Shown: positions 44,373-54,122, numbered from the stretch's first letter. The stretch: 64,000 bases of DNA from Streptomyces maremycinicus (GCF_001184025.1 NZ_BBYG01000012.1:124001-188000); one strand, 5' to 3'. Made by a program: numbers and translations. The notes: generated from the letters alone by a model not told the origin.

Positions 44373-45092
44373 TCACTCCTCGCCGGCGAGGGTCAGCGCT
44401 CGCAGTTTCTGTCCCGCGTACCAGGTGGCCAACACGGTCACCACGATCAACAGCACCGTCGCCGTGGTCAGTCCGACGTCCGAGGTGACGAGGTCACCGC
44501 CCGCCACCTTGTGGGCGACGGCCAGCGACCACTGCTGGACGCTGAGCGTGCGCGCGCCCGGCACCAGGGAGCCGAACAGGGCCTCCCAGACGAGGGCGTA
44601 GACGAGGCCGAACACCACCGCGTGCCGCGACACCGTGCCCAGCAGCAGGAAGACCGCCGCGTAGGCGATGGAGGAGACCAGCGCGGCCACGGTGTAGGCG
44701 ACGGCGATCTGCTGGCCGTTGCCGTTGAGGATGAAGCCGGCGATGAGCGTGGGCAGCGCCGAGAAGACCATCGTCACGGCGATCGCCACGATCAGCTTGG
44801 TGAAGATGATCGTCGGCCGCTTCAGCGGCTTGGACAGCAGGTACACCACGGAGCCGTCGTCGATCTCCGGGCCGATCGCGCCCGTGCCCGCGATGACGCC
44901 GATGATCGGCACCATCGTGGCGAGCGCGAGCCCGCCGAGCAGGTCGGACGCCGTCTGGTCGTCGGCGCCGGCGAGGCCCCGCACCACCACGGAGATCGCG
45001 ATCAGCAGCAGGGGCAGGGCGCCCAGGATGAGGGCCCGGCGGCGGCCGAGCAGGGCTCGATACGTGAGCCGGGCGACTGTGGGGTCGTACAT
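44373..45092 (-). CDS. ABC-2 type transporter permease (pair 2)
   Basis: 239 residues with six predicted membrane helices (for example ALILGALPLLLIAISVVVRG near residue 20, TMVPIIGVIAGTGAIGP near 58). The motif GPEIDDGSVVYLLSKPLKRPTII is typical of ABC-2 permeases that pair with a separate ATPase. It is the last gene of a four-gene operon and starts 9 bp after its ATPase. Substrate unknown. Confidence 0.85.
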   Translation of the reverse strand: MYDPTVARLTYRALLGRRRALILGALPLLLIAISVVVRGLAGADDQTASDLLGGLALATMVPIIGVIAGTGAIGPEIDDGSVVYLLSKPLKRPTIIFTKLIVAIAVTMVFSALPTLIAGFILNGNGQQIAVAYTVAALVSSIAYAAVFLLLGTVSRHAVVFGLVYALVWEALFGSLVPGARTLSVQQWSLAVAHKVAGGDLVTSDVGLTTATVLLIVVTVLATWYAGQKLRALTLAGEE

Positions 45093-45101
45093 CAGGGCCT
45101 C

Positions 45102-46013
45102 CTACGCCGCGACCAGGTACGAGAACACGGACTCGAGGGACTCGTCGGACGGCGAGACCGTCAGCAGCCGGATGCCGTGGTCCCTGGCGACCCTCGGCAG
45201 CAGTGCGGTGAAGCGGCCGAAGTCGACGGCCTGGATGCGCAACGCGCCCTCGGCGAGGTCGACTTCGATCCCGGACGTCGACGGATCGGCGATCAGCGCG
45301 GCCGCGAGCGCGCGGTCGTCGCTGGAACGCACCAGGTAGCGGTGCGGGCGATCGGTCATCAGACGGCGGATCTTGCGGAAGTCGCCGCTCGCCGCGTGCC
45401 GGCCCGCGACGACGACCTCGATGTGCCAGGCGAGCTGCTCGACCTCTTCGAGGATGTGCGAGGAGAACAGCACCGTGCGGCCCTCGTCGCCCATGCGCCG
45501 CAGCAGGTCCATGAGCTGCATGCGCTGGCGCGGGTCCATGCCGTTGAAGGGCTCGTCGAGCAGCAGCAGCGACGGGTCGTGGACCAGCGCGGACGCCATC
45601 TTCACGCGCTGCCGCATGCCCTTGGAGTACGTGGAGATCTTGCGGTCCTGCGCGTGCTCCATCTCGACCGTGGCAAGTGCCTTCTGCGCGGCCTTGGCGC
45701 CGAGACCGTGCAACTCGGCGTTGGCGACGACGAATTCGCGGCCGGTGAGGAAGTCGTACATCGCCTCCCGCTCGGGGACGATGCCGATGTGCTGGTAGAT
45801 CTCCTCGTTGCGCCAGACGGGCCGGCCGTCGAGGGTGACCGTGCCGGTGGAGGGGGCCAGGAAGCCGCCCATCATGTTGATGAGGGTCGACTTACCGGCG
45901 CCGTTGGGGCCGAGCAGGCCGGTGACGCCGGGGCCGATGGTCATGGTGATGTCGTTGACGGCGACCACGTTGCCGAACCAGCGGGAGACGTGGTCGATGC
46001 TGAGCGTGGTCAC
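45102..46013 (-). CDS. ABC transporter ATP-binding protein (pair 2)
   Basis: 303 residues. Walker A LLGPNGAGKSTL, signature YSKGMRQRVKMA (degenerate LSGGQ), Walker B LLLLDEPFNGMD and the switch histidine in LFSSHILEE are present. About 80 C-terminal residues follow that are common in ABC-2 exporter ATPases. GTG 46013 overlaps the stop of the preceding permease (GTGA). Confidence 0.92.
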   Translation of the reverse strand: MTTLSIDHVSRWFGNVVAVNDITMTIGPGVTGLLGPNGAGKSTLINMMGGFLAPSTGTVTLDGRPVWRNEEIYQHIGIVPEREAMYDFLTGREFVVANAELHGLGAKAAQKALATVEMEHAQDRKISTYSKGMRQRVKMASALVHDPSLLLLDEPFNGMDPRQRMQLMDLLRRMGDEGRTVLFSSHILEEVEQLAWHIEVVVAGRHAASGDFRKIRRLMTDRPHRYLVRSSDDRALAAALIADPSTSGIEVDLAEGALRIQAVDFGRFTALLPRVARDHGIRLLTVSPSDESLESVFSYLVAA

Positions 46014-46918
46014 AGTCCGACCCTTCGGTAGCGGCGCATCAGGAGGCCGTAGCAGGCGGCGATGAGGCCGAGGACGACGAGGACGTAGACGACGCCCTCC
46101 CCGTCGGACGGGCCGATCCCGCCCGGGAAGGCGGAGGTGGCGCCCAGGAAGGCGGACTGCACACCGTCGATGAGGGTGACCGGCGAGAACAGGCCGATCC
46201 AGGCGATGGATCCGGTGCTGTTCTGCGCGTCGGCGATGGCCTGGAGCGTGGAGACGGCGCCGTAGGAGATGGTCAGGACGGCGATGACGGCGGCGATGCC
46301 GAAGCCGCGCCGCGGGGTCACCGAGGCGATGACCAGGCCCAGGCCGGCGAAGAGCAACGAGAGCAGGGTCACGGAGACGAGTCCTTGAGCGAATCCCTTG
46401 GTCTGGTCGGCGAAGTCCAGCTTGGCCAGCAGCGCGCCGATGTACAGCACCAGCAGCGGGGCGGCGGTCAGGACGAAGAGGGCCGAGGCCAGCGCCGCGA
46501 ACTTCGCGCGGACGTAGTCCGCGGTCTCGATGGGCCGTGAGAAGTACAGCGGCACGGTCTTGAAGCGGAGGTCGCGCGAGACGGACTGGGGCGCCTGCGA
46601 GGCGACGTACAGGCTGATGACGGCCTGCATGACGATCGCGTACCGCGTGTAGTCCACCGGGAGTTCGTCGGCCTTCGTGGCGACCGCGACGGCGACCATG
46701 ATGGCCGCGGGCACGCACATCACCACGAAGAGCAGCATCGGCAGCACCTTGGACTTCACCGAACGGCCGAGGCCGTAGGAGCCGCGCAGGGACTGCGAGT
46801 AGAGGGACCGGCGGGCGTAGGCGCGGCCCAGCCGGGGGCCGTCGTAGTTGCGGTAGCCGATGTTGTGGATGCGGGTCTGGTCACCCGAGGGGGCGGTGAC
46901 CGGGTGCTCAACTGCCAT
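46010..46918 (-). CDS. ABC-2 type transporter permease (pair 1)
   Basis: 302 residues with about six helices. The N-terminal cytoplasmic stretch IHNIGYRNYDGPRLGR is a recognisable signature of this actinobacterial permease family, and DLRFKTVPLYFSRPIETADYV corresponds to the intracellular coupling loop. ATG 46918 overlaps the upstream ATPase gene by 11 bp. Confidence 0.88.
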   Translation of the reverse strand: MAVEHPVTAPSGDQTRIHNIGYRNYDGPRLGRAYARRSLYSQSLRGSYGLGRSVKSKVLPMLLFVVMCVPAAIMVAVAVATKADELPVDYTRYAIVMQAVISLYVASQAPQSVSRDLRFKTVPLYFSRPIETADYVRAKFAALASALFVLTAAPLLVLYIGALLAKLDFADQTKGFAQGLVSVTLLSLLFAGLGLVIASVTPRRGFGIAAVIAVLTISYGAVSTLQAIADAQNSTGSIAWIGLFSPVTLIDGVQSAFLGATSAFPGGIGPSDGEGVVYVLVVLGLIAACYGLLMRRYRRVGL

Positions 46919-47885
46919 GGTTGACGGCCTCCTTCCGCTGCTGGTCGTCGGTGGCGTCGCCGTCCGTGAAGACCTCGGAGATGTGGTGCCTGCGCTGTTC
47001 CATGCGCACCAGGCCGAGGCCGAGGTCGGCGACCACGTCCCGGACGACGTCGTAGGTGTCCTCGCCCTGCGCGGTCAGCAGCAGGACGTGGCCGGCGCCC
47101 GGCAGGCCGCTGTTTCCGTCCAGGACGGCCACCCCGCGCGCGTGGAGCGCCTCGCGGACCGCGCGGGTGCCGTCCGGGTGGGCGTCGGTGTCGGTGACCT
47201 CGATCGCGAGGGTGGTGGTGGTCTGGGTGAAGTCGGTGGTGGAGCTGGAGCGCAGGAGCTTGCCGCCGTCGACGACCACGACGTGGTCGCAGGTGCGCTC
47301 CAGTTCGCCCAGCAGGTGGGAGGTGACCAGGACCGAGATGCCGAAGTCGGTGTGAATACGACGGATCAGGCCCAGCATCTCGTCCCGGCCGACCGGGTCG
47401 AGGCCGTTGGTCGGCTCGTCCAGGAAGACCAGCTGCGGGTCGTGGACGAGGGCCTGGGCGAGTTTCACGCGCTGCTTCATGCCGGTGGAGTAGCCGCCGA
47501 TGGGGCGGTAGCGCTCCTCGTACAGGCCGACATGGCGCAGGGTGTCCGCGGTGCGTTCCCGCGCGGCGGTGGGCGGCAGGCCGGACATGCGGGCCATGTG
47601 CACGACGAACTCGGTGGCCGAGACGTCGGGCGGCAGGCAGTCGTGCTCCGGCATGTAGCCGACCCGCTCCCGGATGTCGGCGCCCTTGCTCGCGACGTCG
47701 AGGCCGAGCACCTCTGCTCGTCCCTCCGTGGCGGGCGACAGACCCAGAAGGATCTTGATCAGTGTGGACTTGCCGGCCCCGTTGGCTCCGACGAGTCCGG
47801 TCACACCGGGCCCGACGTCCACAGAGAGCCGGTCAAGAGCGGTCACCCGGGGGAACCGCTTGCTCAGGCTTTCGGTCACGATCAC
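46908..47885 (-). CDS. ABC transporter ATP-binding protein (pair 1)
   Basis: 325 residues. Walker A VGANGAGKSTL, signature YSTGMKQRVKLA, Walker B LVFLDEPTNGLD, and H-switch LVTSHLLGE. It is the first gene of the operon ATPase-permease-ATPase-permease. Several GTG codons (47918, 47891, 47885) are in frame. 47885 gives the typical N-terminus, and the lack of a Shine-Dalgarno with TAATTT upstream fits a leaderless start. Two different exporters, or one hetero-complex, are possible. Confidence 0.9.
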   Translation of the reverse strand: MIVTESLSKRFPRVTALDRLSVDVGPGVTGLVGANGAGKSTLIKILLGLSPATEGRAEVLGLDVASKGADIRERVGYMPEHDCLPPDVSATEFVVHMARMSGLPPTAARERTADTLRHVGLYEERYRPIGGYSTGMKQRVKLAQALVHDPQLVFLDEPTNGLDPVGRDEMLGLIRRIHTDFGISVLVTSHLLGELERTCDHVVVVDGGKLLRSSSTTDFTQTTTTLAIEVTDTDAHPDGTRAVREALHARGVAVLDGNSGLPGAGHVLLLTAQGEDTYDVVRDVVADLGLGLVRMEQRRHHISEVFTDGDATDDQQRKEAVNHGS

Positions 47886-48134
47886 AGTCACGTCATCGAA
47901 ATTAGTGACGCACGCCACGAAAATCGTCAGACCTCAGAGCCGTCTTCGCCTCAGACCTCAGATGTACGGGTCCGTAGGGGATGCCATGCCTGAGAGCTAC
48001 GGGGGCGGCGACGGCGGGTTTTCCACAGGCCCGGGACCCCCCTATTGACGCGGCCTCTAACAACTGTCACATTCGGCGATGTCAAGTTACGGGCACGTAG
48101 CGCAGTCGACGAGGACCGCGTGGGACGGGGTGGC

Positions 48135-49043
48135 ATGACGACGGCACCGACGACGGCGGGCACCCGCGAACTCTCCGCCGAACTGCGGGGATTCAGACGG
48201 GTGCAGCGCTTGGCGTACGACTGCGCGCAGGCGGTGGCCGCGGAGCTGCGACCTGGGGTGACGGAGCGCGAGGCGGCGCGGATGCAGCGGGAATGGCTGC
48301 GCGAGCGGGGGGTGCGCGACTGGTTCCACCTGCCGTTCGCCTGGTTCGGGGACCGCACGGCGTTCACCGGCTTCCGCTTCCCCCTCCAGTTCTTCCCCAC
48401 CGACCGCCGGCTGGAGCCGGGGATGCCGTTCATCCTCGACCTGGCACCGGTCTACGAGGGGTACACGGCGGACATCGGCTTTTCGGGCGCGCTCGGCGCC
48501 CATCCGCTGCAGGAGCGGCTGATGGCCGACCTCGCGGCCCACCGGGAGCTGATCCTGCGCGAGGTGCGCGAGCGGCGGTCTCTGCGCGAGATCTACGCCG
48601 ACGTGGACCGCCTCATGGTCCGCCAGGGCTACGCCAACCGGCATCGCGCGTATCCCTTCGGCGTGATCGCGCACAAGGTGGACCGGGTCAGGGAGCGCCG
48701 CTTCTCGCCCCGGCTGTTCGGGTTCGGCACCCAGTCCCTCAGGGGTCTGGTGTCCGACGCGCTGCACGGCCACCGGGAGGGCTGGTCGCCGCTCTGGTCG
48801 CCGTACCGCTTCTCCGACCATCCGCCGCAGCCGGGTCTGTGGGCGGTCGAACCCCATCTCGGGTTCCGGGGCACGGGCGCGAAGTTCGAGGAGATCCTCG
48901 TCGTCACCGACTCCGCGGATCCCGGGGAGAGCGCGTTCTGGCTCGACGACGATCTGCCGCACGTCCGCGGCTGGGCGGGCAAGGGAGCGACGAAGGACAC
49001 GACAGCGACGAAGGACACGGCAGGGAAGGCGGAGGGGAAGTGA
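48135..49043 (+). CDS. M24-family metallopeptidase-fold protein
   Basis: 302 residues. The pita-bread fold is suggested by FILDLAPVYEGYTADIGFSGAL (two Asp positions of the M24 metal site), HRAYPFGVIAHKVDR (His) and LWAVEPHLGFRG (Glu). The final ligand is probably AKFEEILVV. It lacks the N-terminal domain of PepP. It may be a creatinase/prolidase-like enzyme rather than a methionine aminopeptidase. It overlaps the next gene by 4 bp (GTGA), so it works with a hydrolase-dehydrogenase fusion, which hints at a small-molecule pathway. Confidence 0.82.
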   Translation: MTTAPTTAGTRELSAELRGFRRVQRLAYDCAQAVAAELRPGVTEREAARMQREWLRERGVRDWFHLPFAWFGDRTAFTGFRFPLQFFPTDRRLEPGMPFILDLAPVYEGYTADIGFSGALGAHPLQERLMADLAAHRELILREVRERRSLREIYADVDRLMVRQGYANRHRAYPFGVIAHKVDRVRERRFSPRLFGFGTQSLRGLVSDALHGHREGWSPLWSPYRFSDHPPQPGLWAVEPHLGFRGTGAKFEEILVVTDSADPGESAFWLDDDLPHVRGWAGKGATKDTTATKDTAGKAEGK

Positions 49044-50881
49044 CGTTGCCGGAGGGTGTGCGGGAGCGCCGGGTGCGGACCGGCGGGATCGAGCTGTGCG
49101 TGGCCGAACTGGGGGAGCCGGGGCGGCCGACGGTCGTCCTGGTCCACGGCTACCCGGACAGCAAGGAGGTGTGGTCCGAGGTCGCGTCCCGGCTGGTGGA
49201 CCGGCACGGGTTCCATGTCGTGCTGTACGACGTCCGCGGACATGGCCGTTCCGGCGTGCCGCGGCCGCTGCGGGGCGGGTTCACCCTGGAGAAGCTCACG
49301 GACGACTTCCTCGCGGTCGTGGACGCCGTCAGCCCGGACCGGCCGGTGCACCTGGTGGGACACGACTGGGGCTCGGTGCAGTCGTGGGAGTTCGTGACCG
49401 TCGAGCGCACCAGGGGACGTATCGCGTCCTTCACCTCGATGTCCGGGCCGTCCCTCGACCACTTCGGCCACTGGATCAACAAGCGGCTGACCAGGCCGAC
49501 TCCGCGCCGGGTCGGCCAACTCCTCGGCCAGGGCGCCAAGTCCTGGTACGTGTACCTGCTGCACACGCCCGTCCTGCCCGAACTGGCCTGGCGCGGCCCG
49601 CTCGGCAAGCGCTGGCCGGGCATCCTGCGGCGGATCGAGAAGGTCCCGGCCGGTGACTACCCCACGCCGTCGCTGGCGTCCGACGCGGCGAACGGAGCCT
49701 GGCTGTACCGGGACAACGTGCGGCCCCGTCTGCGCCGTCCGCGGGCGGACGCGCACGCTCACGCGCCCGTGCAGCTCATCACGCCCTCGGGCGACCGTTT
49801 CCTGTCGGAGCGGCTGTACGACGAACTGGCCCACTGGGTACCGCGCTTGACCCGGCGCACCATCCCGGCCGGGCACTGGATCCCGCGCACCCGGCCCGAC
49901 CGGCTGGCCTCCTGGATCGACGACTTCGTCACGTCGGTCGAGAGGGACCAGGAGCGGGAGCGGGAACGGACGCGAGAGGGCGGGGGCGAGGTCGCGGGAG
50001 AGGCCTGGTCGGACGGCGTGGGCGGACCGGCGCGCAAGGCCGCCACCGGCCGGTACGCCGAGCGTTTCGGCGGCCAGCTGGTGCTGGTCACCGGCGCGGG
50101 CAGCGGTATCGGCCGGGCCACGGCGTTCGCGTTCGCCGAGGCCGGCGCCCGGGTGATCGCCGTCGACCGGGACGCCGAGAGCGCGTCCCGCACCGCCGAG
50201 CTGTCGCTCCTGGCCGGCGCGCCCGAGGCCTGGGCGGAGGCGGTGGACGTCTCCGACGAGCAGGCCATGGAGACACTCGCGGCGAAGGTCCATGCGGAAC
50301 ACGGCGTGGTGGACGTACTGGTGAACAACGCGGGGATCGGACTGTCGGGCTCGTTCTTCGACACGACGCCCGAGGACTGGCGCCGGGTCCTGGACGTCAA
50401 TCTGTGGGGCGTCATCCACGGTTGCCGTCTCTTCGGCCGGCAGATGGCCGAACGCGGACAGGGCGGCCACATCGTCAACACCGCCTCGGCGGCGGCCTAC
50501 CAGCCGTCCAAGGCACTGCCCGCCTACAGCACCTCCAAGGCGGCGGTGCTGATGCTGAGCGAGTGCCTGCGTGCGGAACTGGCCGACCAGGACATCGGCG
50601 TCACGGCGATCTGCCCCGGCCTGGTGAACACCAACATCACCGCCACGGCGAGCTTCGTGGGTGTGGACGCGCAGGAGGAGCGGCGGCGCCAGAAACGCTC
50701 CACGCGCGTGTACGGGCTGCGCAACTACCCGCCGGAGAAGGTCGCGGACGCCGTCCTGCGGGCGGTCGCCCTCGACAGGGCGATGGTTCCCGTCACTCCG
50801 GAGGCGCGGGTTTCCTACGCGCTGGCGCGTTTCCTGCCCCGGGCGTTGCGGGCACTGGCGCGGGTGGGACCGCCGCTGTGA
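49040..50881 (+). CDS. Alpha/beta hydrolase fused to short-chain dehydrogenase (EphD-like)
   Basis: 613 residues. The N-terminal half (about 1-300) is an alpha/beta hydrolase: VLVHGYPDSKEVW oxyanion region, nucleophile Asp in VGHDWGSVQSW (epoxide-hydrolase type) and a C-terminal AGHW histidine. The C-terminal half (about 335-600) is an SDR: cofactor motif TGAGSGIGRA, NNAGIG, catalytic Tyr and Lys in YSTSKAAV, and ICPGLVNTNI. The same fusion in mycobacteria is EphD, linked to mycolate epoxide metabolism; its substrate in Streptomyces, which lacks mycolates, is unknown. It starts on the stop of the M24 gene. Confidence 0.9.
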   Translation: MTLPEGVRERRVRTGGIELCVAELGEPGRPTVVLVHGYPDSKEVWSEVASRLVDRHGFHVVLYDVRGHGRSGVPRPLRGGFTLEKLTDDFLAVVDAVSPDRPVHLVGHDWGSVQSWEFVTVERTRGRIASFTSMSGPSLDHFGHWINKRLTRPTPRRVGQLLGQGAKSWYVYLLHTPVLPELAWRGPLGKRWPGILRRIEKVPAGDYPTPSLASDAANGAWLYRDNVRPRLRRPRADAHAHAPVQLITPSGDRFLSERLYDELAHWVPRLTRRTIPAGHWIPRTRPDRLASWIDDFVTSVERDQERERERTREGGGEVAGEAWSDGVGGPARKAATGRYAERFGGQLVLVTGAGSGIGRATAFAFAEAGARVIAVDRDAESASRTAELSLLAGAPEAWAEAVDVSDEQAMETLAAKVHAEHGVVDVLVNNAGIGLSGSFFDTTPEDWRRVLDVNLWGVIHGCRLFGRQMAERGQGGHIVNTASAAAYQPSKALPAYSTSKAAVLMLSECLRAELADQDIGVTAICPGLVNTNITATASFVGVDAQEERRRQKRSTRVYGLRNYPPEKVADAVLRAVALDRAMVPVTPEARVSYALARFLPRALRALARVGPPL

Positions 50882-50957
50882 GCCGCCGACCCGCGGCACC
50901 GCGCCGGTCGAGGGGCGCGGCGTCCGCCACGGCAACGACCGTGTGGGGAAAGACGCC

Positions 50958-51908
50958 TTGACCACCGATCCGCCGGCCGGGCCGCCGTACCGCATAGAGA
51001 CGCTCGCGCATCTCACCGGCACCACCGTCCGCACCATCCGCGCCTACCAGGACCGTGGTCTGCTCCCCCGCCCCGAGCGTCAGGGGCGGGCCAACCACTA
51101 CTCCGACGCCCATCGCACCCGCCTCCACCAGATCGCCGGCCTCCTCGACCGCGGCTACACGCTCGCCTCCATCAAGGAGCTTCTGGACGCCCACGACACC
51201 GGCCGTGGCCTGGGCGGTGTCCTGGGGCTGGTCGCCGAGGTCGACGGTCCGTGGACCGACGAGATGCCCTCCCGTGTGTCCCGCGCCGACCTGACCGCCC
51301 GCTTCGGCGGCACGGCCGACGACAGGGCGATCGCCGACGCCGTGGCGCTCGGCGTGCTGGAGCGCGTCCCCGGCGAGGAGGACGTCTTCCTCGTGCCCAG
51401 CCCCCAAGAGCTTTCGGTGGCGGCGGAGTTGCACGCCGCCGGAGTGCCGCTGGGGGCGATCACAGCGCAGTTGCGGGAGTTGAGGAGCCAGGTCGAGCAG
51501 ATCGCCGCTCGTTTCCTGGAGTTCACCACCGAGCACGTCTTCGCGCGCTACCTCGACGGACCGCACCGTCCGACCGACGCCGACGCGAGCGAGGCGGCCT
51601 CGCTCGTCCGACGGCTGCGCCCGCTCGCCCGGCAGACCGTGGACGCCGAACTGGCGCGGGCCATGCGTCTGTTCGCCGGGCATCACCTGCGCCGGCACCT
51701 CGGTGCGGACGACCCTCCGCCACCCCTGTCGGGGACACGGACCGTCACGGTCCCGACGGAGACAATGCGGGCCGTGGAAGCGGCTGTCGGCGCGGAGCAC
51801 GCCGCGGACTTCGTCGCACTCGCGACCGAACGAGAGTTGCGCGCACGGTCCTTGGACCGTCTGGTCTCAAGTCATGCCACCTCAGATGATCCTGACGAAG
51901 AGGGCTGA
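50958..51908 (+). CDS. MerR family transcriptional regulator
   Basis: 316 residues. MerR winged helix at residues 9-80: YRIETLAHLTGTTVRTIRAYQDRGLLPRPERQGRANHYSDAHRTRLHQIAGLLDRGYTLASI is split here only by the usual wing. The long C-terminal effector domain has no cysteine signature of metal sensors, so it probably senses an organic ligand. The start is uncertain: TTG 50958 follows GGGGAAAG, and GTG 50943 is also in frame. It lies 76 bp after the hydrolase-SDR gene in the same direction and may control it. Confidence 0.85.
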   Translation: MTTDPPAGPPYRIETLAHLTGTTVRTIRAYQDRGLLPRPERQGRANHYSDAHRTRLHQIAGLLDRGYTLASIKELLDAHDTGRGLGGVLGLVAEVDGPWTDEMPSRVSRADLTARFGGTADDRAIADAVALGVLERVPGEEDVFLVPSPQELSVAAELHAAGVPLGAITAQLRELRSQVEQIAARFLEFTTEHVFARYLDGPHRPTDADASEAASLVRRLRPLARQTVDAELARAMRLFAGHHLRRHLGADDPPPPLSGTRTVTVPTETMRAVEAAVGAEHAADFVALATERELRARSLDRLVSSHATSDDPDEEG

Positions 51909-51920
51909 AGACACGGTCAG

Positions 51921-51974
51921 TTGTCCACAGAAGCGCCAACTTACCTGTGGATAACTGAAGTTGGTTGTGGACCA
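51921..51974. promoter_or_regulatory. DnaA-box cluster upstream of kptA
   Basis: TTGTCCACA at 51921-51929, TGTGGATAA (reverse TTATCCACA) at 51946-51954, and TGTGGACCA at 51966-51974 (reverse of TGGTCCACA, one mismatch). Three boxes in 54 bp in the gap between the MerR gene and kptA. Confidence 0.65.
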
Positions 51975-52039
51975 AACCTCCACCCCAAAACAAAGTGCGT
52001 GATCTGCGTCTCTCGCGTCATGCTGAGTGGATGAACGAA

Positions 52040-52594
52040 ATGGACAGGGACGAGAGACGCACCGTGAAGGTGTCGAAGTACCTCTCGAAGCACCTGCGGC
52101 ACCAGCCGGAGCGGATCGGTCTCACGCTCGACGAGGCCGGCTGGGTGGAGATCGACGAACTGATCGCGGCCTGTGCCGCGCACGGCTTCCGCTTCACCCG
52201 GGACGAACTGGACCACGTCGTCGCCGCCAACGACAAGAAGCGCTTCGCCGTCGAAGGCACCCGGATCCGCGCCAGCCAGGGCCACAGCGTCGAGGTCGAC
52301 CTCGGACTGCCCCCTGCGACCCCGCCGTCGTACCTCTATCACGGGACCGTGGCGCGCTCGCTGGACGCGATCCGCGCCGAGGGGCTGCGGCCCATGAACC
52401 GGCACGACGTGCATCTCTCGGCCGACCGGGAGACCGCGAACCGGGTGGGAGCGCGCCGGGGCCGCCCCGTGGTCCTCGCCGTCGACGCGGGGGCCATGCA
52501 CCGCGACGGCCACGTCTTCCACGTCAGCGCGAACGGCGTGTGGCTGACGCAGGCCGTGCCCCCGCGATATCTGCGCTTCCCGGAGGGGCACTGA
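52040..52594 (+). CDS. kptA: RNA 2'-phosphotransferase (KptA/Tpt1)
   Basis: 184 residues, the bacterial homologue of Tpt1, which transfers an internal RNA 2'-phosphate to NAD+. Signature residues are visible: [31 protein letters not shown] is the N-terminal winged helix (written here as separate conserved blocks), with [18 protein letters not shown] and YLYHGT forming the NAD site, and [19 protein letters not shown] further on. The biological substrate in bacteria is unclear, since no known 2'-phosphate ligation pathway exists there. ATG 52031 is an alternative start. Confidence 0.92.
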   Translation: MDRDERRTVKVSKYLSKHLRHQPERIGLTLDEAGWVEIDELIAACAAHGFRFTRDELDHVVAANDKKRFAVEGTRIRASQGHSVEVDLGLPPATPPSYLYHGTVARSLDAIRAEGLRPMNRHDVHLSADRETANRVGARRGRPVVLAVDAGAMHRDGHVFHVSANGVWLTQAVPPRYLRFPEGH

Positions 52595-52644
52595 GGTGCG
52601 CCTCCGAGTCCCGCATCGCGTCCTCCTTCGGCATGATCACAGGT

Positions 52645-53088
52645 ATGGACCACCTCCCCAGCACTGAGGCCGCCGTCACCGCGCTCCGGTCGATCGCCGC
52701 CGAGTACGCGCTCGAGATCGAGGTCACCCACGACATCGGCGCCGATCAGACCTCCCGGCGCACCTCCGCCGGCGTCGGCGTCACCAGCGACCCGGACGGC
52801 TCGCTCCCGCACGAGGCCTACGTCGAACTCGGCGGCCGCCCGAGCGTGAGCGTGCGGCTCTACCCCGACGACGACGCCCTGATCACGGTCGACGGCGTCG
52901 AATGCCCCGATGTCGACCGCGACGACGTCCCCGCCTTTCTCCGCTCCCTCTACGAGGGCCACGCCTGGGTGAAGAGCCGGCGCTTCCCGCCCGCCCACTT
53001 CCTGATGGTGCCGCTGCCGCACGATCGGGTCCACAAGGAGTTCATCCTCGTCGGCCTCAGTCCGTGGCTGGGCGGACGCGTACGGTGA
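52645..53088 (+). CDS. Conserved protein of unknown function
   Basis: 147 residues, soluble, acidic, with no signal peptide. Conserved-looking blocks are [37 protein letters not shown] and [26 protein letters not shown] do not recognise a family. ATG 52645 is chosen over 52633, and neither has a strong ribosome-binding site. The gene follows kptA in the same direction (50 bp) and ends one base before a parS site. Confidence 0.65.
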   Translation: MDHLPSTEAAVTALRSIAAEYALEIEVTHDIGADQTSRRTSAGVGVTSDPDGSLPHEAYVELGGRPSVSVRLYPDDDALITVDGVECPDVDRDDVPAFLRSLYEGHAWVKSRRFPPAHFLMVPLPHDRVHKEFILVGLSPWLGGRVR

Positions 53089-53089
53089 C

Positions 53090-53105
53090 TGTTTCACGTG
53101 AAACA
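53090..53105. promoter_or_regulatory. parS site (ParB binding)
   Basis: TGTTTCACGTGAAACA is a perfect match to the Streptomyces parS palindrome. It begins one base after a stop codon and 26 bp before the next start, within the probable promoter of the F420-type oxidoreductase gene. Confidence 0.92.
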
Positions 53106-53130
53106 CGCTCGTCCGCATACGCTCGATGAC

Positions 53131-54033
53131 ATGAGTCTGCGTCTGAGCACCGTGATCCTCCCGTACCTGCGTTGGCACGAGGGGGGCCGGTCCACCTGGA
53201 CACGGGCCGAGCAGCTCGGCTTCCACACCGCGTACACCTACGACCATCTGTCCTGGCGCACCTTCCGCGACGGGCCGTGGTTCGGGGCGATCCCGACGCT
53301 GACCGCCGCCGCGGCCGTCACCGACCGCCTGCGCCTGGGCACGCTGGTGACCTCGCCGAACTTCCGGCACCCGGTGACCCTCGCCAAGGAACTGATCTCC
53401 CTGGACGATGTCTCCGCCGGCCGGCTGACCCTGGGGATCGGCGCGGGCGGCACCGGCTTCGACGCCACCGCTCTCGGGCAGGAACCGTGGACCCCGCGCG
53501 AGCGGGCCGACCGCCTCGCCGAGTTCGTGCCGCTGCTGGACCGGCTGCTCACCGAGGACTCCGTGTCCTACGAGGGCGACCACTACTCGGCGCACGAGGC
53601 ACGCAACATCCCCGGCTGCGTCCAGCGGCCCCGGCTGCCCTTCGCGATCGCCGCGACCGGCCCGCGCGGGCTGCGGCTCGCCGCGCGGTACGGGCAGGCT
53701 TGGGTGACGACGGGAGACCCCAAGCTCTACGAGAGCGGCACGCCCGAGCAGTCGGTTCAGGCCATTCGCGGCCAGGTGGACAAGCTCACCGACGCCTGCG
53801 CCGAGATCGGGCGGGACGCGCAGGAACTGGACAAGATCCTGCTCACCGGGTTCACCCCGGACCGCGGGCGCCCGCTGGAGTCCCTGGACGCCTTCGTCGA
53901 CTTCGCGGGCCGGCACCGGGAGCTCGGCTTCACGGAGATCGTGGTCCACTGGCCCATCGCCGATTCCGTCTTCGCCGCGGACGAGAAGGTCTTCGAGCAG
54001 ATCGCCATGGAGGCCCCGGCGCAACTGCGCTGA
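53131..54033 (+). CDS. LLM-class F420-dependent oxidoreductase
   Basis: 300 residues, luciferase-like monooxygenase fold (TIM barrel). Blocks typical of the F420-binding subgroup are visible: [54 protein letters not shown] and [22 protein letters not shown]. The cofactor could also be FMN. TACGCT lies 7 bp before ATG 53131 with no Shine-Dalgarno, suggesting a leaderless mRNA whose promoter overlaps the parS site. Substrate unknown. Confidence 0.87.
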   Translation: MSLRLSTVILPYLRWHEGGRSTWTRAEQLGFHTAYTYDHLSWRTFRDGPWFGAIPTLTAAAAVTDRLRLGTLVTSPNFRHPVTLAKELISLDDVSAGRLTLGIGAGGTGFDATALGQEPWTPRERADRLAEFVPLLDRLLTEDSVSYEGDHYSAHEARNIPGCVQRPRLPFAIAATGPRGLRLAARYGQAWVTTGDPKLYESGTPEQSVQAIRGQVDKLTDACAEIGRDAQELDKILLTGFTPDRGRPLESLDAFVDFAGRHRELGFTEIVVHWPIADSVFAADEKVFEQIAMEAPAQLR

Positions 54034-54122
54034 CCTCGGCATCCGGTCATCCGCGTGGCCGCCCTGTCTCATGTGTGCGGGCCACCGCCCGACCGTGCGG
54101 GCATATGCGCGAGAATGGGCCG

